A stretch of DNA of 37,910 nucleotides from Spirochaetales bacterium. Lineage in GTDB: Bacteria > Spirochaetota > Spirochaetia > DSM-2461. Positions 1-7,722 of the stretch are shown here, in pieces (positions within the stretch are counted from its first letter, which is position 1; each line of letters starts with the position of its first letter). A program made the translations under genes and the position numbers. The notes below the pieces were generated by a model. The model was not told the origin of the DNA. It saw nothing but the letters and a program-made list of their open reading frames with translations, and did not search any database. The DNA lies in the NCBI GenBank assembly GCA_016936115.1, contig JAFGPQ010000325.1:1-37910 (forward strand), in the 5' to 3' direction.

Positions 1-457
1 AGCCCCCCAGAACGGGAGCGATTACCCGGGTCAGGCGCATGACCCCGCCCATGAAGGCCAGGGAGCGGCCCCGTATCTCCGCGGGCAGACGGCGGCGCAG
101 GTAGGCGAGGCGGCCGATGCCCCAGGCCGCATTCGCCATACCGAATATCAGGCTCAGGATAAGAAGGTCCGCCGGATTCCGGGCCAGTCCCTTGAGGAGA
201 ACCGCGACAAAAAGAACCACCGCGCTTACGACCAGAAAGGTCTTCTCCCGGATTTTCCCCGCCAGCCATCCGCCCGGAATATCGAAAATGACGTTGCCCA
301 GGCCGGCAGCGGCGGCGATGATTCCTACCATGGCCAGGCCGGCTCCCAGTTCACGGGAGTAGAGGGGATTGAACGCGTCCGTGAGTGAGAGCCCCATCTG
401 TATGAAAAAGCTGGGGACATAGGCGACCAGAATGGTTCTTAAGAGGCTTTTTTCCAA
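1..457 (-). CDS. MFS transporter, N-terminal part (runs off the left edge)
   Basis: About 152 residues of a membrane protein whose 3' end lies outside the window. The translation alternates hydrophobic helices with short basic loops. A first helix (LLRTILVAYVPSFFIQMG) is followed by a segment reading GLGNVIFDIPGGWLAGKI, which resembles the MFS helix 2/loop 2-3 pattern, and later GGVMRLTRVIAPVLGG, which resembles the glycine/proline motif of helix 5. The substrate cannot be inferred. It follows the GNAT gene by 5 nt, so the two are probably cotranscribed. The start is chosen as TTG at 457 because the frame has no ATG or GTG before the first helix. No clear ribosome binding site precedes it, so translational coupling to the GNAT gene is likely. 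Confidence 0.75.
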   Translation of the reverse strand, partial: MEKSLLRTILVAYVPSFFIQMGLSLTDAFNPLYSRELGAGLAMVGIIAAAAGLGNVIFDIPGGWLAGKIREKTFLVVSAVVLFVAVLLKGLARNPADLLILSLIFGMANAAWGIGRLAYLRRRLPAEIRGRSLAFMGGVMRLTRVIAPVLGG

Positions 458-462
458 GGGAA

Positions 463-906
463 CTACCGGAGTTTTCTCAGACAGGAGAAGTTGGTCCCCC
501 CCCAGCCTGCAGAACGGTAGAAGGCCAGAGCGGAATCGTTGTCATTATCTATAAGGAGCTGCTGCCGGCGGGCGCCTCTGGATTCGGCCCAGTCATCAAG
601 AAAAGCGAGCAGTTCCGTGGCGACTCCCCGGCGTCGGAAATCGGGATGGACCACCACGTCCTCCACCCAGACTGACGGTCCCCCCATGGCAGTGGAGATC
701 ACCGTCTGGCCGGTGCACATGCCGGCAATATGCCCCTGTGATTCGGCGACGGCCACGCAGGTCAGGGGCTGGGAATCAATGATGAGGGCCAATCCGTCCC
801 GGAGAGATTTTTCGTCAAAATCGAAGGAAAGCTCCAGATCGGTCAGTATCCTCAGCAGAGCAATAAGCTGCGTGAGATCCTCTTTTTTTCCCATCCGTAC
901 GGTCAT
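463..906 (-). CDS. GNAT-family N-acetyltransferase
   Basis: A 147-residue single-domain acetyltransferase that would transfer an acetyl group from acetyl-CoA to an amine. The acetyl-CoA binding motif A is visible as VVVHPDFRRRGVATELL, with the R-x-x-G-x-A pyrophosphate loop. Motif B is visible near the C terminus as NDSALAFYRSAGW. The length is normal for the family. GAGG lies 8 nt before the ATG. The substrate is unknown; the only context is the MFS gene immediately downstream, which might export a related compound. Confidence 0.85.
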   Translation of the reverse strand: MTVRMGKKEDLTQLIALLRILTDLELSFDFDEKSLRDGLALIIDSQPLTCVAVAESQGHIAGMCTGQTVISTAMGGPSVWVEDVVVHPDFRRRGVATELLAFLDDWAESRGARRQQLLIDNDNDSALAFYRSAGWGGTNFSCLRKLR

Positions 907-979
907 AATCAGGGCCTCGTGTTTTTTTTGTGCAAATCCGCCTGTGAAAAACTATACTTAGAATAGCTTTTGCTCTCCT

Positions 980-1008
980 ATTCTATCATGGGAAGGGGAT
1001 TCTATCAT
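980..1008 (+). repeat. Direct repeat ATTCTATCAT x2 upstream of the chemoreceptor gene
   Basis: The 10-mer ATTCTATCAT occurs at 980-989 and 999-1008, 19 bp start to start, about two helical turns. It lies just upstream of the chemoreceptor ATG at 1026. The spacing would suit a dimeric regulator, and TATCAT could also serve as a weak -10. No matching -35 is obvious. Confidence 0.4.
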
Positions 1009-1025
1009 ATGAGGTTATGTAAATT

Positions 1026-2909
1026 ATGAAAAAAACCTTATCCTATTTCCTGGCCTCCTCCGCACCGGGAGTGGCCTATGCCCTGGGGCAGCCCTTCGGG
1101 TACCGTTTTTTTCTGGGCGGGGGAGATCTTCCCGGCAGCTTTCTCATTTTCTGGCTGATCATGTCCGTGGGCATTTTTCTTTTCCATACGATTGTTCTTA
1201 CCCCCTATCGCAGGCTCTGCTGCAGGGATGTCTCTTCCCTTGCAGGAGACCGGCCCGCCATGGATGACTATCTCATGCGCATGGGGAAAATGCCTCTGAG
1301 GACCCTGGGGATCTTTCTGTTGAATTTTCTGATTTACCAGGGAAGCCTCTTCGTTTATCTGCAGTTCGTGAGCCGGGTCCCCCTGGAAAGGAGTCTTGTC
1401 TTCTGCGGCATCATGGCGGGAATCGGGATGCTGGGAGGCGGATTTTCCTATCTCGTGGTGGACCGGATTGTGATGAGAGTTCTCTACGAACAGAATATCT
1501 CCTACTTCCCTCTGGAACACCGGATCGACCGGCAGAAGACAAAATGGATCATTGTCCCCGTATTTATGGTCATAACCACCTCCTTCCTCACCTTCTTTAT
1601 GCTTCTTTCGGCGATCCTTTCCCTTCCCGTGCTTCAGAGTGCGAACGCTCTGCCTATCCTCAGGGGACTCGCCGTAAAGCTGACTCTCCCGTATCTGCTT
1701 TTTCTCGGGACCTGCGTGATACTGGTCATTGTGATCGGCCGGGGAATATCCCTCCTCTACAGCGCCATTCTGGACAGGCTCGGCGAGATGGTTTCCGGAG
1801 ACAAGGATCTGACGAGACGGATCTCCATCGCTTCTGTAGACGAAGTCGGAGCCATAGGGCGGTATATCAACATTTTCTCCGATATCATCGCTTCCCATCT
1901 GAAAGAGGTGGGACAGGTTTACGGTACTCTCAATCAGAAGCAGGGGGAGCTGGGTGAAATGATCGAAAGTTCCACGAAGCAGATGGGGGATATTTCGGGA
2001 ATTCTGGAGAATAACAAAACCATAGCCGGCGAAGTTGACCGGGTTGTATCCGATTCCATTCAAACGGGACGCTCCCTGACCGAGGATATCCAAAGGGCTG
2101 TCTCCTATGTGGATGAGCAGTCGAAGAGTATCTCCGAGTCCTCCGCTGCGGTGGAGGAGATGATTGCCTCCATCTCGGAAGTGACGAAAAGAACCGAGAG
2201 AGTAAAGGGGAATACCAACAGACTGGCCGATGATTTTATCAAAGGGGAAGAGAGCGTCACCAGGACGATATCGGCTATCACCGATGTCTCCGACCTTTCC
2301 CATAATCTGACCCAGATAAATGAGCTGATAGGGGAGATCGCCTCCCAGACCAATCTGCTGGCCATGAACGCCGCCATAGAGGCGGCCCACGCGGGAGAGG
2401 CGGGCAGGGGATTTTCTGTCGTGGCCGATGAAATCAGAAAGCTGGCCGAAAACACGGCGGGCCATACAAGATCCAGCGCGGAGAGTCTCAAGAGGATATC
2501 CGATCAGATCGCCGGCTCCCTGAATCTCGCCCAGGAGACGGGCGTCATTTTTCAGGGGATGAGGGAAGGATCCCTGGATATTCAGCAGGAGACCCTGGCT
2601 ATCGCCGGTTCCATGGGAGAACATGATCTGGCGAACCGGGAGGTTCTGAGTCAGCTTATGAAGACAAGAGATCTGGCGGCAGGCCTTAATGACCTTTCCG
2701 GACAGCTGACACGAAGAAGCCAGTCCCTGATGGATGCGTTCGGCCAGCTGGAGAGCAGCAGCGCCGATTCCCTGGATAACGCCCGGGAAATGTCACAGAA
2801 AAATGAAATGATTAAGAACAGCCTGACCCGTCTGAGGATGATTTCAGAAGAAACGGCCCAGCTGAACAGAAAGACGGGAGACCTGGTGCAGGCCTTTAAA
2901 TTATCATGA
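1026..2909 (+). CDS. Methyl-accepting chemotaxis protein with multi-pass membrane sensor region
   Basis: A 627-residue chemoreceptor that would signal to CheA/CheW. Hydrophobic segments lie at about residues 37-57, 92-113, 121-145, 175-200 and 219-238. There is therefore no large periplasmic ligand domain, and sensing may be within the membrane. A HAMP-like region follows (about 239-290), then a long coiled coil. The signalling hairpin tip spans about 432-476 and contains [20 protein letters not shown] and [14 protein letters not shown], the family hallmark. There is no C-terminal CheR-tethering pentapeptide; the protein ends QAFKLS. GAGG lies 11 nt before the ATG. The gene stands alone, with a terminator-like stem downstream. 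Confidence 0.93.
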   Translation: MKKTLSYFLASSAPGVAYALGQPFGYRFFLGGGDLPGSFLIFWLIMSVGIFLFHTIVLTPYRRLCCRDVSSLAGDRPAMDDYLMRMGKMPLRTLGIFLLNFLIYQGSLFVYLQFVSRVPLERSLVFCGIMAGIGMLGGGFSYLVVDRIVMRVLYEQNISYFPLEHRIDRQKTKWIIVPVFMVITTSFLTFFMLLSAILSLPVLQSANALPILRGLAVKLTLPYLLFLGTCVILVIVIGRGISLLYSAILDRLGEMVSGDKDLTRRISIASVDEVGAIGRYINIFSDIIASHLKEVGQVYGTLNQKQGELGEMIESSTKQMGDISGILENNKTIAGEVDRVVSDSIQTGRSLTEDIQRAVSYVDEQSKSISESSAAVEEMIASISEVTKRTERVKGNTNRLADDFIKGEESVTRTISAITDVSDLSHNLTQINELIGEIASQTNLLAMNAAIEAAHAGEAGRGFSVVADEIRKLAENTAGHTRSSAESLKRISDQIAGSLNLAQETGVIFQGMREGSLDIQQETLAIAGSMGEHDLANREVLSQLMKTRDLAAGLNDLSGQLTRRSQSLMDAFGQLESSSADSLDNAREMSQKNEMIKNSLTRLRMISEETAQLNRKTGDLVQAFKLS

Positions 2910-2932
2910 AAACCGGGGGAAAGAAATATTTT

Positions 2933-2970
2933 AAAAAAAATGTAACCTTGCCCTTACGGGGAGGTTTTTG
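2933..2970. terminator. Bidirectional terminator-like hairpin
   Basis: The dyad AACCTTGCCC-TTAC-GGGGAGGTT (2944-2966) forms a GC-rich stem. On the plus strand it runs into TTTTT and would end the chemoreceptor transcript. On the minus strand it is followed by ACA and eight Ts (2933-2940 complement), a stronger terminator that would end any transcript reading down from the cobalamin operon or the mini-ORF at 3048. Confidence 0.6.
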
Positions 2971-3018
2971 GGATATAAAGGGAATAAACCAATCCTTAAA
3001 CGTGTACTGAGTTGTTAA

Positions 3019-3048
3019 CTAAGTGGCAGCAAGGATCGTTTTTTTCAT
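3019..3048 (-). other. Nine-codon mini-ORF with a strong ribosome binding site
   Basis: On the minus strand, AAGGAGGAG is followed at ideal spacing by ATG, and the frame reads MKKTILAAT then TAG. It begins like a signal peptide but stops after nine codons. It lies 55 nt past the cobC stop and just before a minus-strand terminator, so it could be the last cistron of the cobalamin operon, a gene remnant, or a regulatory peptide. Reading through the stop gives no recognisable protein. Confidence 0.3.
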
Positions 3049-3068
3049 AAGACTCCTCCTTATTTTTT

Positions 3069-3094
3069 AACCGGCCCATGGGGCCGGTTTTTTT
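3069..3094 (+). terminator. Rho-independent terminator (plus strand)
   Basis: A perfect 9-bp stem, AACCGGCCC-ATG-GGGCCGGTT, is followed by a run of seven Ts. The T-tract lies only on the plus side, so it terminates plus-strand transcripts coming from the chemoreceptor or from the spacer. Confidence 0.75.
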
Positions 3095-3103
3095 ATCTCT
3101 GCC

Positions 3104-3727
3104 CTATGACTGAGTCTGATGCAGGGCGGTCATCACGGGAAAATCATGGGAAAGCTCAAAATGGGCCTGCCCCCCCCGGTCCAGGCGGAAATGCCAGTGG
3201 TTCTCGGGGGGGGTATTCAGAAGCAGGCATATGAGAAACCTCAGGGACCCCCCGTGGGCGATCAGGACCAGATCTTCCCGGTCACGGGAGAAGCGGGTCT
3301 TAAGATCCCTGTGGAAATCTTCGACCCTGCGGAATAGTTCCTTACCCGCTTCTCCCCCGGGAGGGGCGTTTTCCCAGGGATTTTTGAACCAGAGATTGCC
3401 CTGAAAAGGATGATCCCGCAGGATAGCCTCATAGGTGAGTCCCTCAAACAGACCGAAGTCGGTCTCATCCAGCCGGGAATCGGGAGGGCAGTTACCCGGC
3501 GTCACGGGTATTCCCAGATTCTCCGCCAGAAGTCGTCCCGATTCCACGGCACGCCGCAGGGTGCTGGTTATGATGACCTTTGGCCTGATCTCTTTTTCTT
3601 TTAATATATCCCCCGCTTTACCTATTTGATTCCGCCCTTCATCGGTCAGGGGAACATCGGAACCCCGGCCCACATAGGTGCCCCCGCCTTCGCACTCCCC
3701 GTGGCGTATGAGGATCAGCCGGTTCAC
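3104..3727 (-). CDS. cobC: Alpha-ribazole-5'-phosphate phosphatase-type histidine phosphatase
   Basis: A 207-residue histidine phosphatase. The RHG motif at residues 8-10 (LILIRHGE) supplies the phosphorylated histidine. A conserved STLRRAVES segment follows, and the second active-site histidine lies in LIAHGGSLRF. In cobalamin assembly this family removes the 5'-phosphate of alpha-ribazole or of the completed lower loop. The CobC assignment rests mainly on context, because it is the last gene of a cob operon. Its GTG start overlaps the cobS stop as GTGA, implying translational coupling. A generic phosphoglycerate mutase-like function cannot be excluded from sequence alone. Confidence 0.85.
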   Translation of the reverse strand: MNRLILIRHGECEGGGTYVGRGSDVPLTDEGRNQIGKAGDILKEKEIRPKVIITSTLRRAVESGRLLAENLGIPVTPGNCPPDSRLDETDFGLFEGLTYEAILRDHPFQGNLWFKNPWENAPPGGEAGKELFRRVEDFHRDLKTRFSRDREDLVLIAHGGSLRFLICLLLNTPPENHWHFRLDRGGQAHFELSHDFPVMTALHQTQS

Positions 3728-4488
3728 AGAAATTCCGTTCCCAGGATAAGAAGAAAAAGGGAGAGAAGTTCAGCTCCCTCAATAAGCGCCCCGTAACAAT
3801 CGCCGGTCAATCCGGCAAGCAGTCTGTTAATCCGCCCTGCCGGGATCAGCATGAGAAGGAAAAGAACGGGAAGCAGAGTCAGCAGCATTATCTGTCCGGC
3901 AATAATCAGAAGAGCCGTGGACAAGCCCGCCGTGAGAATCATAGCCGAAATCAGATCGATCGGCCGGGCGCTTTTCTGAAAAAAATCCCCCATGCCGCCG
4001 GGCCGTGCGGAAGGGAACACCCTTATAATCAGAACGGCGAACCCCCGGGCCCACAGAGGGGGCAAAACCAGGAGAAGGAGAGATGTGCCCTCCAGCCGGG
4101 AAAGAAGTTCCCGGAAGAAGAGCCCCTTTACCAGGAGAAAGCCGATAAGGGTGAGGGCTCCGAATGCTCCGATCCGGCTGTCCTTCATGATCTCCAGACG
4201 ACTTTCCCGGTCCCTTCCCCCGCCCAGGCCGTCCGCCAGATCGGAGAGTCCGTCCAGGTGGAGGCCTCCGGTCATAATCAGGGAGGCGATCATAAGCAGA
4301 AACCCCGTTGTAAGGGGCGAGAAGATCAGCAGGGAGAGCTTAGCCGTTCCCCAGAGGATCAGCCCCAGAAGAAAGCCTATAAGGGGGAACAGGGCATGGG
4401 AGCGGGCCACGTCGGTCATATTCTCGTCCTGGCGGTAGGGCAGAGGGATCACCGTCAGAAAACGCAGGGCGTAAAGGAATCTCTTCAC
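3724..4488 (-). CDS. cobS: Adenosylcobinamide-GDP ribazoletransferase (cobalamin synthase)
   Basis: A 254-residue integral membrane enzyme that joins adenosylcobinamide-GDP to alpha-ribazole or its phosphate. The family signature GGLHLDGLSDLADGLGGG lies at residues 74-91, with the Asp residues thought to bind Mg2+, followed by RLEIMKDSRIGAFGALTL. Several hydrophobic helices cover the rest, and the length is typical. The start is GTG, overlapping the cobT stop by 4 nt. It is part of the run cbiB-cobU-cobT-cobS-cobC. Confidence 0.95.
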   Translation of the reverse strand: MKRFLYALRFLTVIPLPYRQDENMTDVARSHALFPLIGFLLGLILWGTAKLSLLIFSPLTTGFLLMIASLIMTGGLHLDGLSDLADGLGGGRDRESRLEIMKDSRIGAFGALTLIGFLLVKGLFFRELLSRLEGTSLLLLVLPPLWARGFAVLIIRVFPSARPGGMGDFFQKSARPIDLISAMILTAGLSTALLIIAGQIMLLTLLPVLFLLMLIPAGRINRLLAGLTGDCYGALIEGAELLSLFLLILGTEFL

Positions 4489-5585
4489 CCCTTCCCCTGT
4501 TCCAGACTGTCGGACATGGTGTCCCTCATCTCCGCCACGGCCACGGAAGCTTCGGCGAAGGTGCTCATGTTGTTGATGATGCTGCAGGCTCCGTCACACA
4601 GGGCCATAGCCATGGCGGCGCCGGAACCTTCGCCCAGGCGCATTCCCAGATCCAGCAGGGGCTTCCTCTTCATGAACGCCATGGCATGGGCGTAACCTGT
4701 TTCCGCCGAGAAATGGCTGGGAATCAGAAAGGGCTCGCAGGCCGGTGCGATGCTTATTGCCAGCAGGGCCGCTGCGGTAGAGATAAATCCGTCCACCAGC
4801 ACGGGGATGTCCCGGCTGGCCGCTGCGATCATGGCCCCGGCCATTCCGCCGATTTCAAATCCCCCAATCTTGGAAAGGATATCCAGACCGTCCGTTTTAT
4901 CGGGCCTGTTGATTTCCAGCGCCCTTTTGATGACACCCACTTTCTTTCTGATGAGCTCATCCGTAATGCCCGCTCCCGGTCCGGTTATCTCCTCGGGGGG
5001 AGTATCCGAGAGAAGGGACATGATGGCGCTGGCCGGGGTGGTATTCCCTATCCCCATTTCACCGATACCCACAATATCCAGGCCCTTGTCCGCCTCGGCG
5101 AAGAGCACTTCCATGCCCCCCTCCAGGGCTTTCACCGCATGCTCCCGTGTCATAGCTGGGCCTTTCGTGATGTTGGCCGCCCCCTTCCCCGCGCTCTTGC
5201 GGTAGATCCCGGGCAGATCCGGGTAGGGCAGGGCCACCCCCATGTCCGCCACGGCTACCCGGGCGCCCACGGAGCGGGCAATCGCATTGACTCCGGCGCC
5301 CCCGGCAATGAAATTGGCCATCATCTGCACAGTCACATCCATGGGGGCGCTGGCGATCCCCTCCTCATGAACCGTATGATGATCCCCGGCAAAGGTGATT
5401 ACCGCTTTGCGGGTCAGTTCGGGGCGGATCGTTCTTCTGATTCCTGCCAGGGTAACCGAAAGCTCTTCCAGCTGGCCCAGGGAACCCTTGGGCTTGGTCA
5501 GTTCGTTCTGACGATTCCGGGCCTGTTCCCGGATGGCACCGTCCGGCGGTGTTATGCTGTCAATCGTACACTGCAAAAGGCTCAT
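4485..5585 (-). CDS. cobT: Nicotinate-nucleotide-dimethylbenzimidazole phosphoribosyltransferase
   Basis: A 366-residue enzyme that activates the lower-ligand base, such as dimethylbenzimidazole, to its alpha-ribotide using nicotinate mononucleotide. Conserved segments are FAGDHHTVHEEGIA (65-78), GIGEMGIGNTT (173-183) and MRLGEGSGAA. In the last of these, Glu319 occupies the position of the catalytic glutamate of the Salmonella enzyme. GGAGAG precedes the ATG at good spacing. It is 16 nt downstream of cobU and overlaps cobS. Confidence 0.96.
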   Translation of the reverse strand: MSLLQCTIDSITPPDGAIREQARNRQNELTKPKGSLGQLEELSVTLAGIRRTIRPELTRKAVITFAGDHHTVHEEGIASAPMDVTVQMMANFIAGGAGVNAIARSVGARVAVADMGVALPYPDLPGIYRKSAGKGAANITKGPAMTREHAVKALEGGMEVLFAEADKGLDIVGIGEMGIGNTTPASAIMSLLSDTPPEEITGPGAGITDELIRKKVGVIKRALEINRPDKTDGLDILSKIGGFEIGGMAGAMIAAASRDIPVLVDGFISTAAALLAISIAPACEPFLIPSHFSAETGYAHAMAFMKRKPLLDLGMRLGEGSGAAMAMALCDGACSIINNMSTFAEASVAVAEMRDTMSDSLEQGKG

Positions 5586-5601
5586 TTCTGTCTCTCCAGA
5601 T

Positions 5602-6174
5602 CTAATTTTTCAGGCAAAGGGGAAGTCCCGCTATCATGGAATAGACCCGGTCCGCCCGGGACGCCAGATACTGATGGGTCAGACCGGCCAGATCCTGATA
5701 CATCCGGGCGAAGGGGTATTCCGAGACTAGTCCGTATTCCACCTGATTGGAAATGACGAGAAGATCCTTGTCCCCCTTGCGGCAGGCCAGGACAAGCTGA
5801 TCGAGCTCTTCGGTGATCCGTTTCCAGACCCGGTTTTTATCGGGAAGGGCCTCCCCGTCCGCTTCCGAGGGAAGATCGGCGGTCATGGTATTGGTCAGCC
5901 ACAGGGTCAGGCAGTCCAGGATGACCACCCCGCTGCCGGAGGCGCAGCCCGTATAGGCCCAGGCCACGTTAAGGGGCTCCTCCAGGGTGACCCAGTGTCC
6001 GGGCCGGTCCGCCTGATGCCGGGCGATGCGGTCCTCCATCTCCTTGTCGAAGGCCTGGGCCGTCGCCAGATAGATCACCGGCTCGCCGTATTTGTCATAG
6101 GCGGCGGCCTTTTCCTGAGCAAAGCGGGTTTTTCCCGTCTTGATGCCCCCCAGAATCAGTGTCAGCTTTGCCAT
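5602..6174 (-). CDS. cobU: Adenosylcobinamide kinase / adenosylcobinamide-phosphate guanylyltransferase
   Basis: A 190-residue bifunctional enzyme that phosphorylates adenosylcobinamide and then adds GMP. The P-loop GGIKTGKT is at residues 9-16. The RIARHQADRP segment around His53 corresponds to the family's guanylylated histidine region. VILDCLTLWLTN is the usual Walker-B-like strand. GGGAGG lies 6 nt before the ATG. The gene starts inside the 3' end of cbiB, with a 13-nt overlap. The P-loop has IKT where many homologues have ARS, a tolerated variation. Confidence 0.95.
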   Translation of the reverse strand: MAKLTLILGGIKTGKTRFAQEKAAAYDKYGEPVIYLATAQAFDKEMEDRIARHQADRPGHWVTLEEPLNVAWAYTGCASGSGVVILDCLTLWLTNTMTADLPSEADGEALPDKNRVWKRITEELDQLVLACRKGDKDLLVISNQVEYGLVSEYPFARMYQDLAGLTHQYLASRADRVYSMIAGLPLCLKN

Positions 6175-7082
6175 AGTATACCTCCCAGCAACAATAGGGG
6201 CATCATTATCCCCAGAAAAGCCGCTCTTTTCAATAGCCCGAACAGGGGGGGCAGGTCATCCGGAGAGGGGGAGCGGTGACTGCCGTTCAGCCTGTAGTGG
6301 CCCTCCTTTTCCAGACGGATACCCAGCGCCCCCGCGGCGGCGGCCATGGTCCAGCCCGCATTGGGGCTGGCAGTCTTCTTCCTTTCCGATATGAGCGCTT
6401 CCCAGGCTGCCGGTCCCGAGGCGCGGCGGTAGAGTCCCGCCGCCAGACACAGGCACACCGCTGTGTATCGGGCGGGTATCCAATGGACCAGATCGTCCAG
6501 ACGGGCGGCGCATTTTCCTCCCTGCTCGTAATCACCCTCTCTGTAGCCGATCATGGCGTCGCAGGTATTGACGGTACGGCAGAACCAGGCGCCGGGAAGT
6601 CCCGCCGCCATATACCAGAGCAGAGGGGACAAAACGCTGTCGGTCAGGTTTTCGGCCAGGGATTCTGCCACACATCCCACGATCTCATGCTCCTTCAGAC
6701 GGGAGGTGTCCCGACTGACAAGATGCCATCCTGTCAGATGCCGCGCTTCCTCCCGGTCTCCCCTTCGCAGGGCATCGCCGATCTCCCTTCCCGCCGAAAA
6801 AAGCCCTTTCAGTGAGAAGGCTCCCTTCAGAAGGGGAATGGTCAGAATCATGCCGAAAAAAAGAGGGAGCCGGGTCACCAGAAAGGAGAGAGCCATCGGA
6901 GGTATCAGAGTCAGGATTACCAGTAGACATCCCCAGGGAAAAAGCAGAGATTCCCCGGGACGGTGATTCCAGAGGAAAGTCACCTCCTTTCCTATGAGAC
7001 AGACAGGATGCCATCTATTTGGAGGATCCCCCAGGATCAGATCCCAGATCAGAGCGGCACAGAGGACGATAATAGCGGGCAA
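6162..7082 (-). CDS. cbiB: Adenosylcobinamide-phosphate synthase
   Basis: A 306-residue membrane protein that attaches the aminopropanol-type arm to adenosylcobyric acid. The N-terminal signature WDLILGDPPNRWHPVCLIG and the later segments ESLAENLTDSVLSPLLWY and VNTCDAMIGY are typical of CbiB/CobD. Five or so hydrophobic helices are visible. The best start is TTG at 7082, since no ATG or GTG lies upstream of the signature in this frame. It has no Shine-Dalgarno and sits 8 nt after the nitroreductase stop, so coupling is likely. Confidence 0.94.
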   Translation of the reverse strand: MPAIIVLCAALIWDLILGDPPNRWHPVCLIGKEVTFLWNHRPGESLLFPWGCLLVILTLIPPMALSFLVTRLPLFFGMILTIPLLKGAFSLKGLFSAGREIGDALRRGDREEARHLTGWHLVSRDTSRLKEHEIVGCVAESLAENLTDSVLSPLLWYMAAGLPGAWFCRTVNTCDAMIGYREGDYEQGGKCAARLDDLVHWIPARYTAVCLCLAAGLYRRASGPAAWEALISERKKTASPNAGWTMAAAAGALGIRLEKEGHYRLNGSHRSPSPDDLPPLFGLLKRAAFLGIMMPLLLLGGILWQS

Positions 7083-7090
7083 AGGGTTGT

Positions 7091-7612
7091 TTAGAGGAAA
7101 CGTACACGCTCCTCCAGGGGTTTCTTTTCCTTTCTCTCAAGGGGTTCCGCCGGAATTCCCAGAGGAATGATCACCCGGATCTTCTTGCCCCGGGGAACGC
7201 CGGTCAGTTCGCCCAGCTTTTCAGCCCGGTTATGGGTACGGAGCCATCCGTCAATCCAGACGCCGGCATAGCCCAGGGCGGTTATGGCCAGAAGGATATT
7301 CTCCACTGCGGCGGCGCAGTCCTCAATCTGAAAGCTGAAGCCCTCGTAGACCGCATCCTGGGTTTCGTCCACCAGGCAGAGGATATAAGCCTTTCCCCCG
7401 GTCATGGCCTTATTGCCTCCGGGAAGGGCTTGAATCTTTCCGATTATTTCCCGATTATCCACCACAATGAATTCCGTGGTCTGCCTGTTGCAGCCCGAGG
7501 GAGCGTCCAGGCCTGCCTGTACGATCTTCTTCAGATCCTCCCGGGGAACCAGTTCGTCCTTGAAGAGGCCTCTGTAACTGCATCGGTTTCGGGTTGTTTC
7601 AAAAAAATCCAT
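7091..7612 (-). CDS. Nitroreductase-family FMN protein heading the cobalamin operon
   Basis: A 173-residue protein with the nitroreductase N terminus (FFETTRNRCSYRGLF, where arginines and serine contact FMN phosphate) and APSGCNRQTTEF. It is somewhat short for the family, which usually acts as a dimer with FMN and NAD(P)H. GGAGG lies 7 nt before the ATG. A promoter lies directly upstream, and five cob genes follow with gaps of 16 nt or less, so it is the first cistron. BluB, the aerobic dimethylbenzimidazole synthase, is a distant relative. I see no BluB-specific motif, so a role in lower-ligand chemistry is only a hypothesis from location. Confidence 0.85.
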   Translation of the reverse strand: MDFFETTRNRCSYRGLFKDELVPREDLKKIVQAGLDAPSGCNRQTTEFIVVDNREIIGKIQALPGGNKAMTGGKAYILCLVDETQDAVYEGFSFQIEDCAAAVENILLAITALGYAGVWIDGWLRTHNRAEKLGELTGVPRGKKIRVIIPLGIPAEPLERKEKKPLEERVRFL

Positions 7613-7632
7613 GATTTCCTCCTGCTTGATCC

Positions 7633-7660
7633 ATTATACCATTCGGCCAAACCCCGTCAA
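7633..7660 (-). promoter_or_regulatory. Promoter of the nitroreductase-cob operon
   Basis: On the minus strand, TTGACG (7660-7655), a 16-nt spacer and TATAAT (7638-7633) form a near-consensus promoter. The predicted start is near 7626, leaving a leader of about 14 nt that carries the GGAGG site. That leaves no room for a cobalamin riboswitch. Confidence 0.75.
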
Positions 7661-7687
7661 GATACCCTCTGGATGATGCCCGGGGGA

Positions 7688-7716
7688 TTGGAAAAAGAGA
7701 AAAGTCACACTATAAT
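7688..7716 (+). promoter_or_regulatory. Leaderless-type promoter of the 7723 gene
   Basis: TTGGAA (7688-7693), a 17-nt spacer and TATAAT (7711-7716). Exactly 6 nt separate the -10 from the ATG at 7723, so the predicted transcription start is the A of ATG. No Shine-Dalgarno is present. It is divergent from the cob operon promoter. Confidence 0.7.
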
Positions 7717-7722
7717 TCATTT

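Noticed and set aside
1038-2624. A 528-codon open frame antisense to the chemoreceptor gene
   Set aside because: Low-complexity, Gly/His/Asp-rich translation without domain features; the plus-strand chemoreceptor explains the region.
2943-2979. A MerR-type operator/promoter (dyad plus TATAAA with 20-nt spacing from TTGCCC)
   Set aside because: The dyad does not sit centrally between the hexamers as MerR sites do, and it is better explained as a bidirectional terminator with T-runs on both sides.
3023-3070. A plus-strand GTG mini-ORF encoding a short hydrophobic peptide (VAARIVFFIRLLLIF)
   Set aside because: No ribosome site precedes it, and it is the complement of the stronger minus-strand mini-ORF and its Shine-Dalgarno, so it is probably accidental.
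7613-7722. A cobalamin riboswitch in front of the cob operon
   Set aside because: Only 110 nt separate the divergent genes, both promoters are visible in that space, and the operon leader is about 14 nt.
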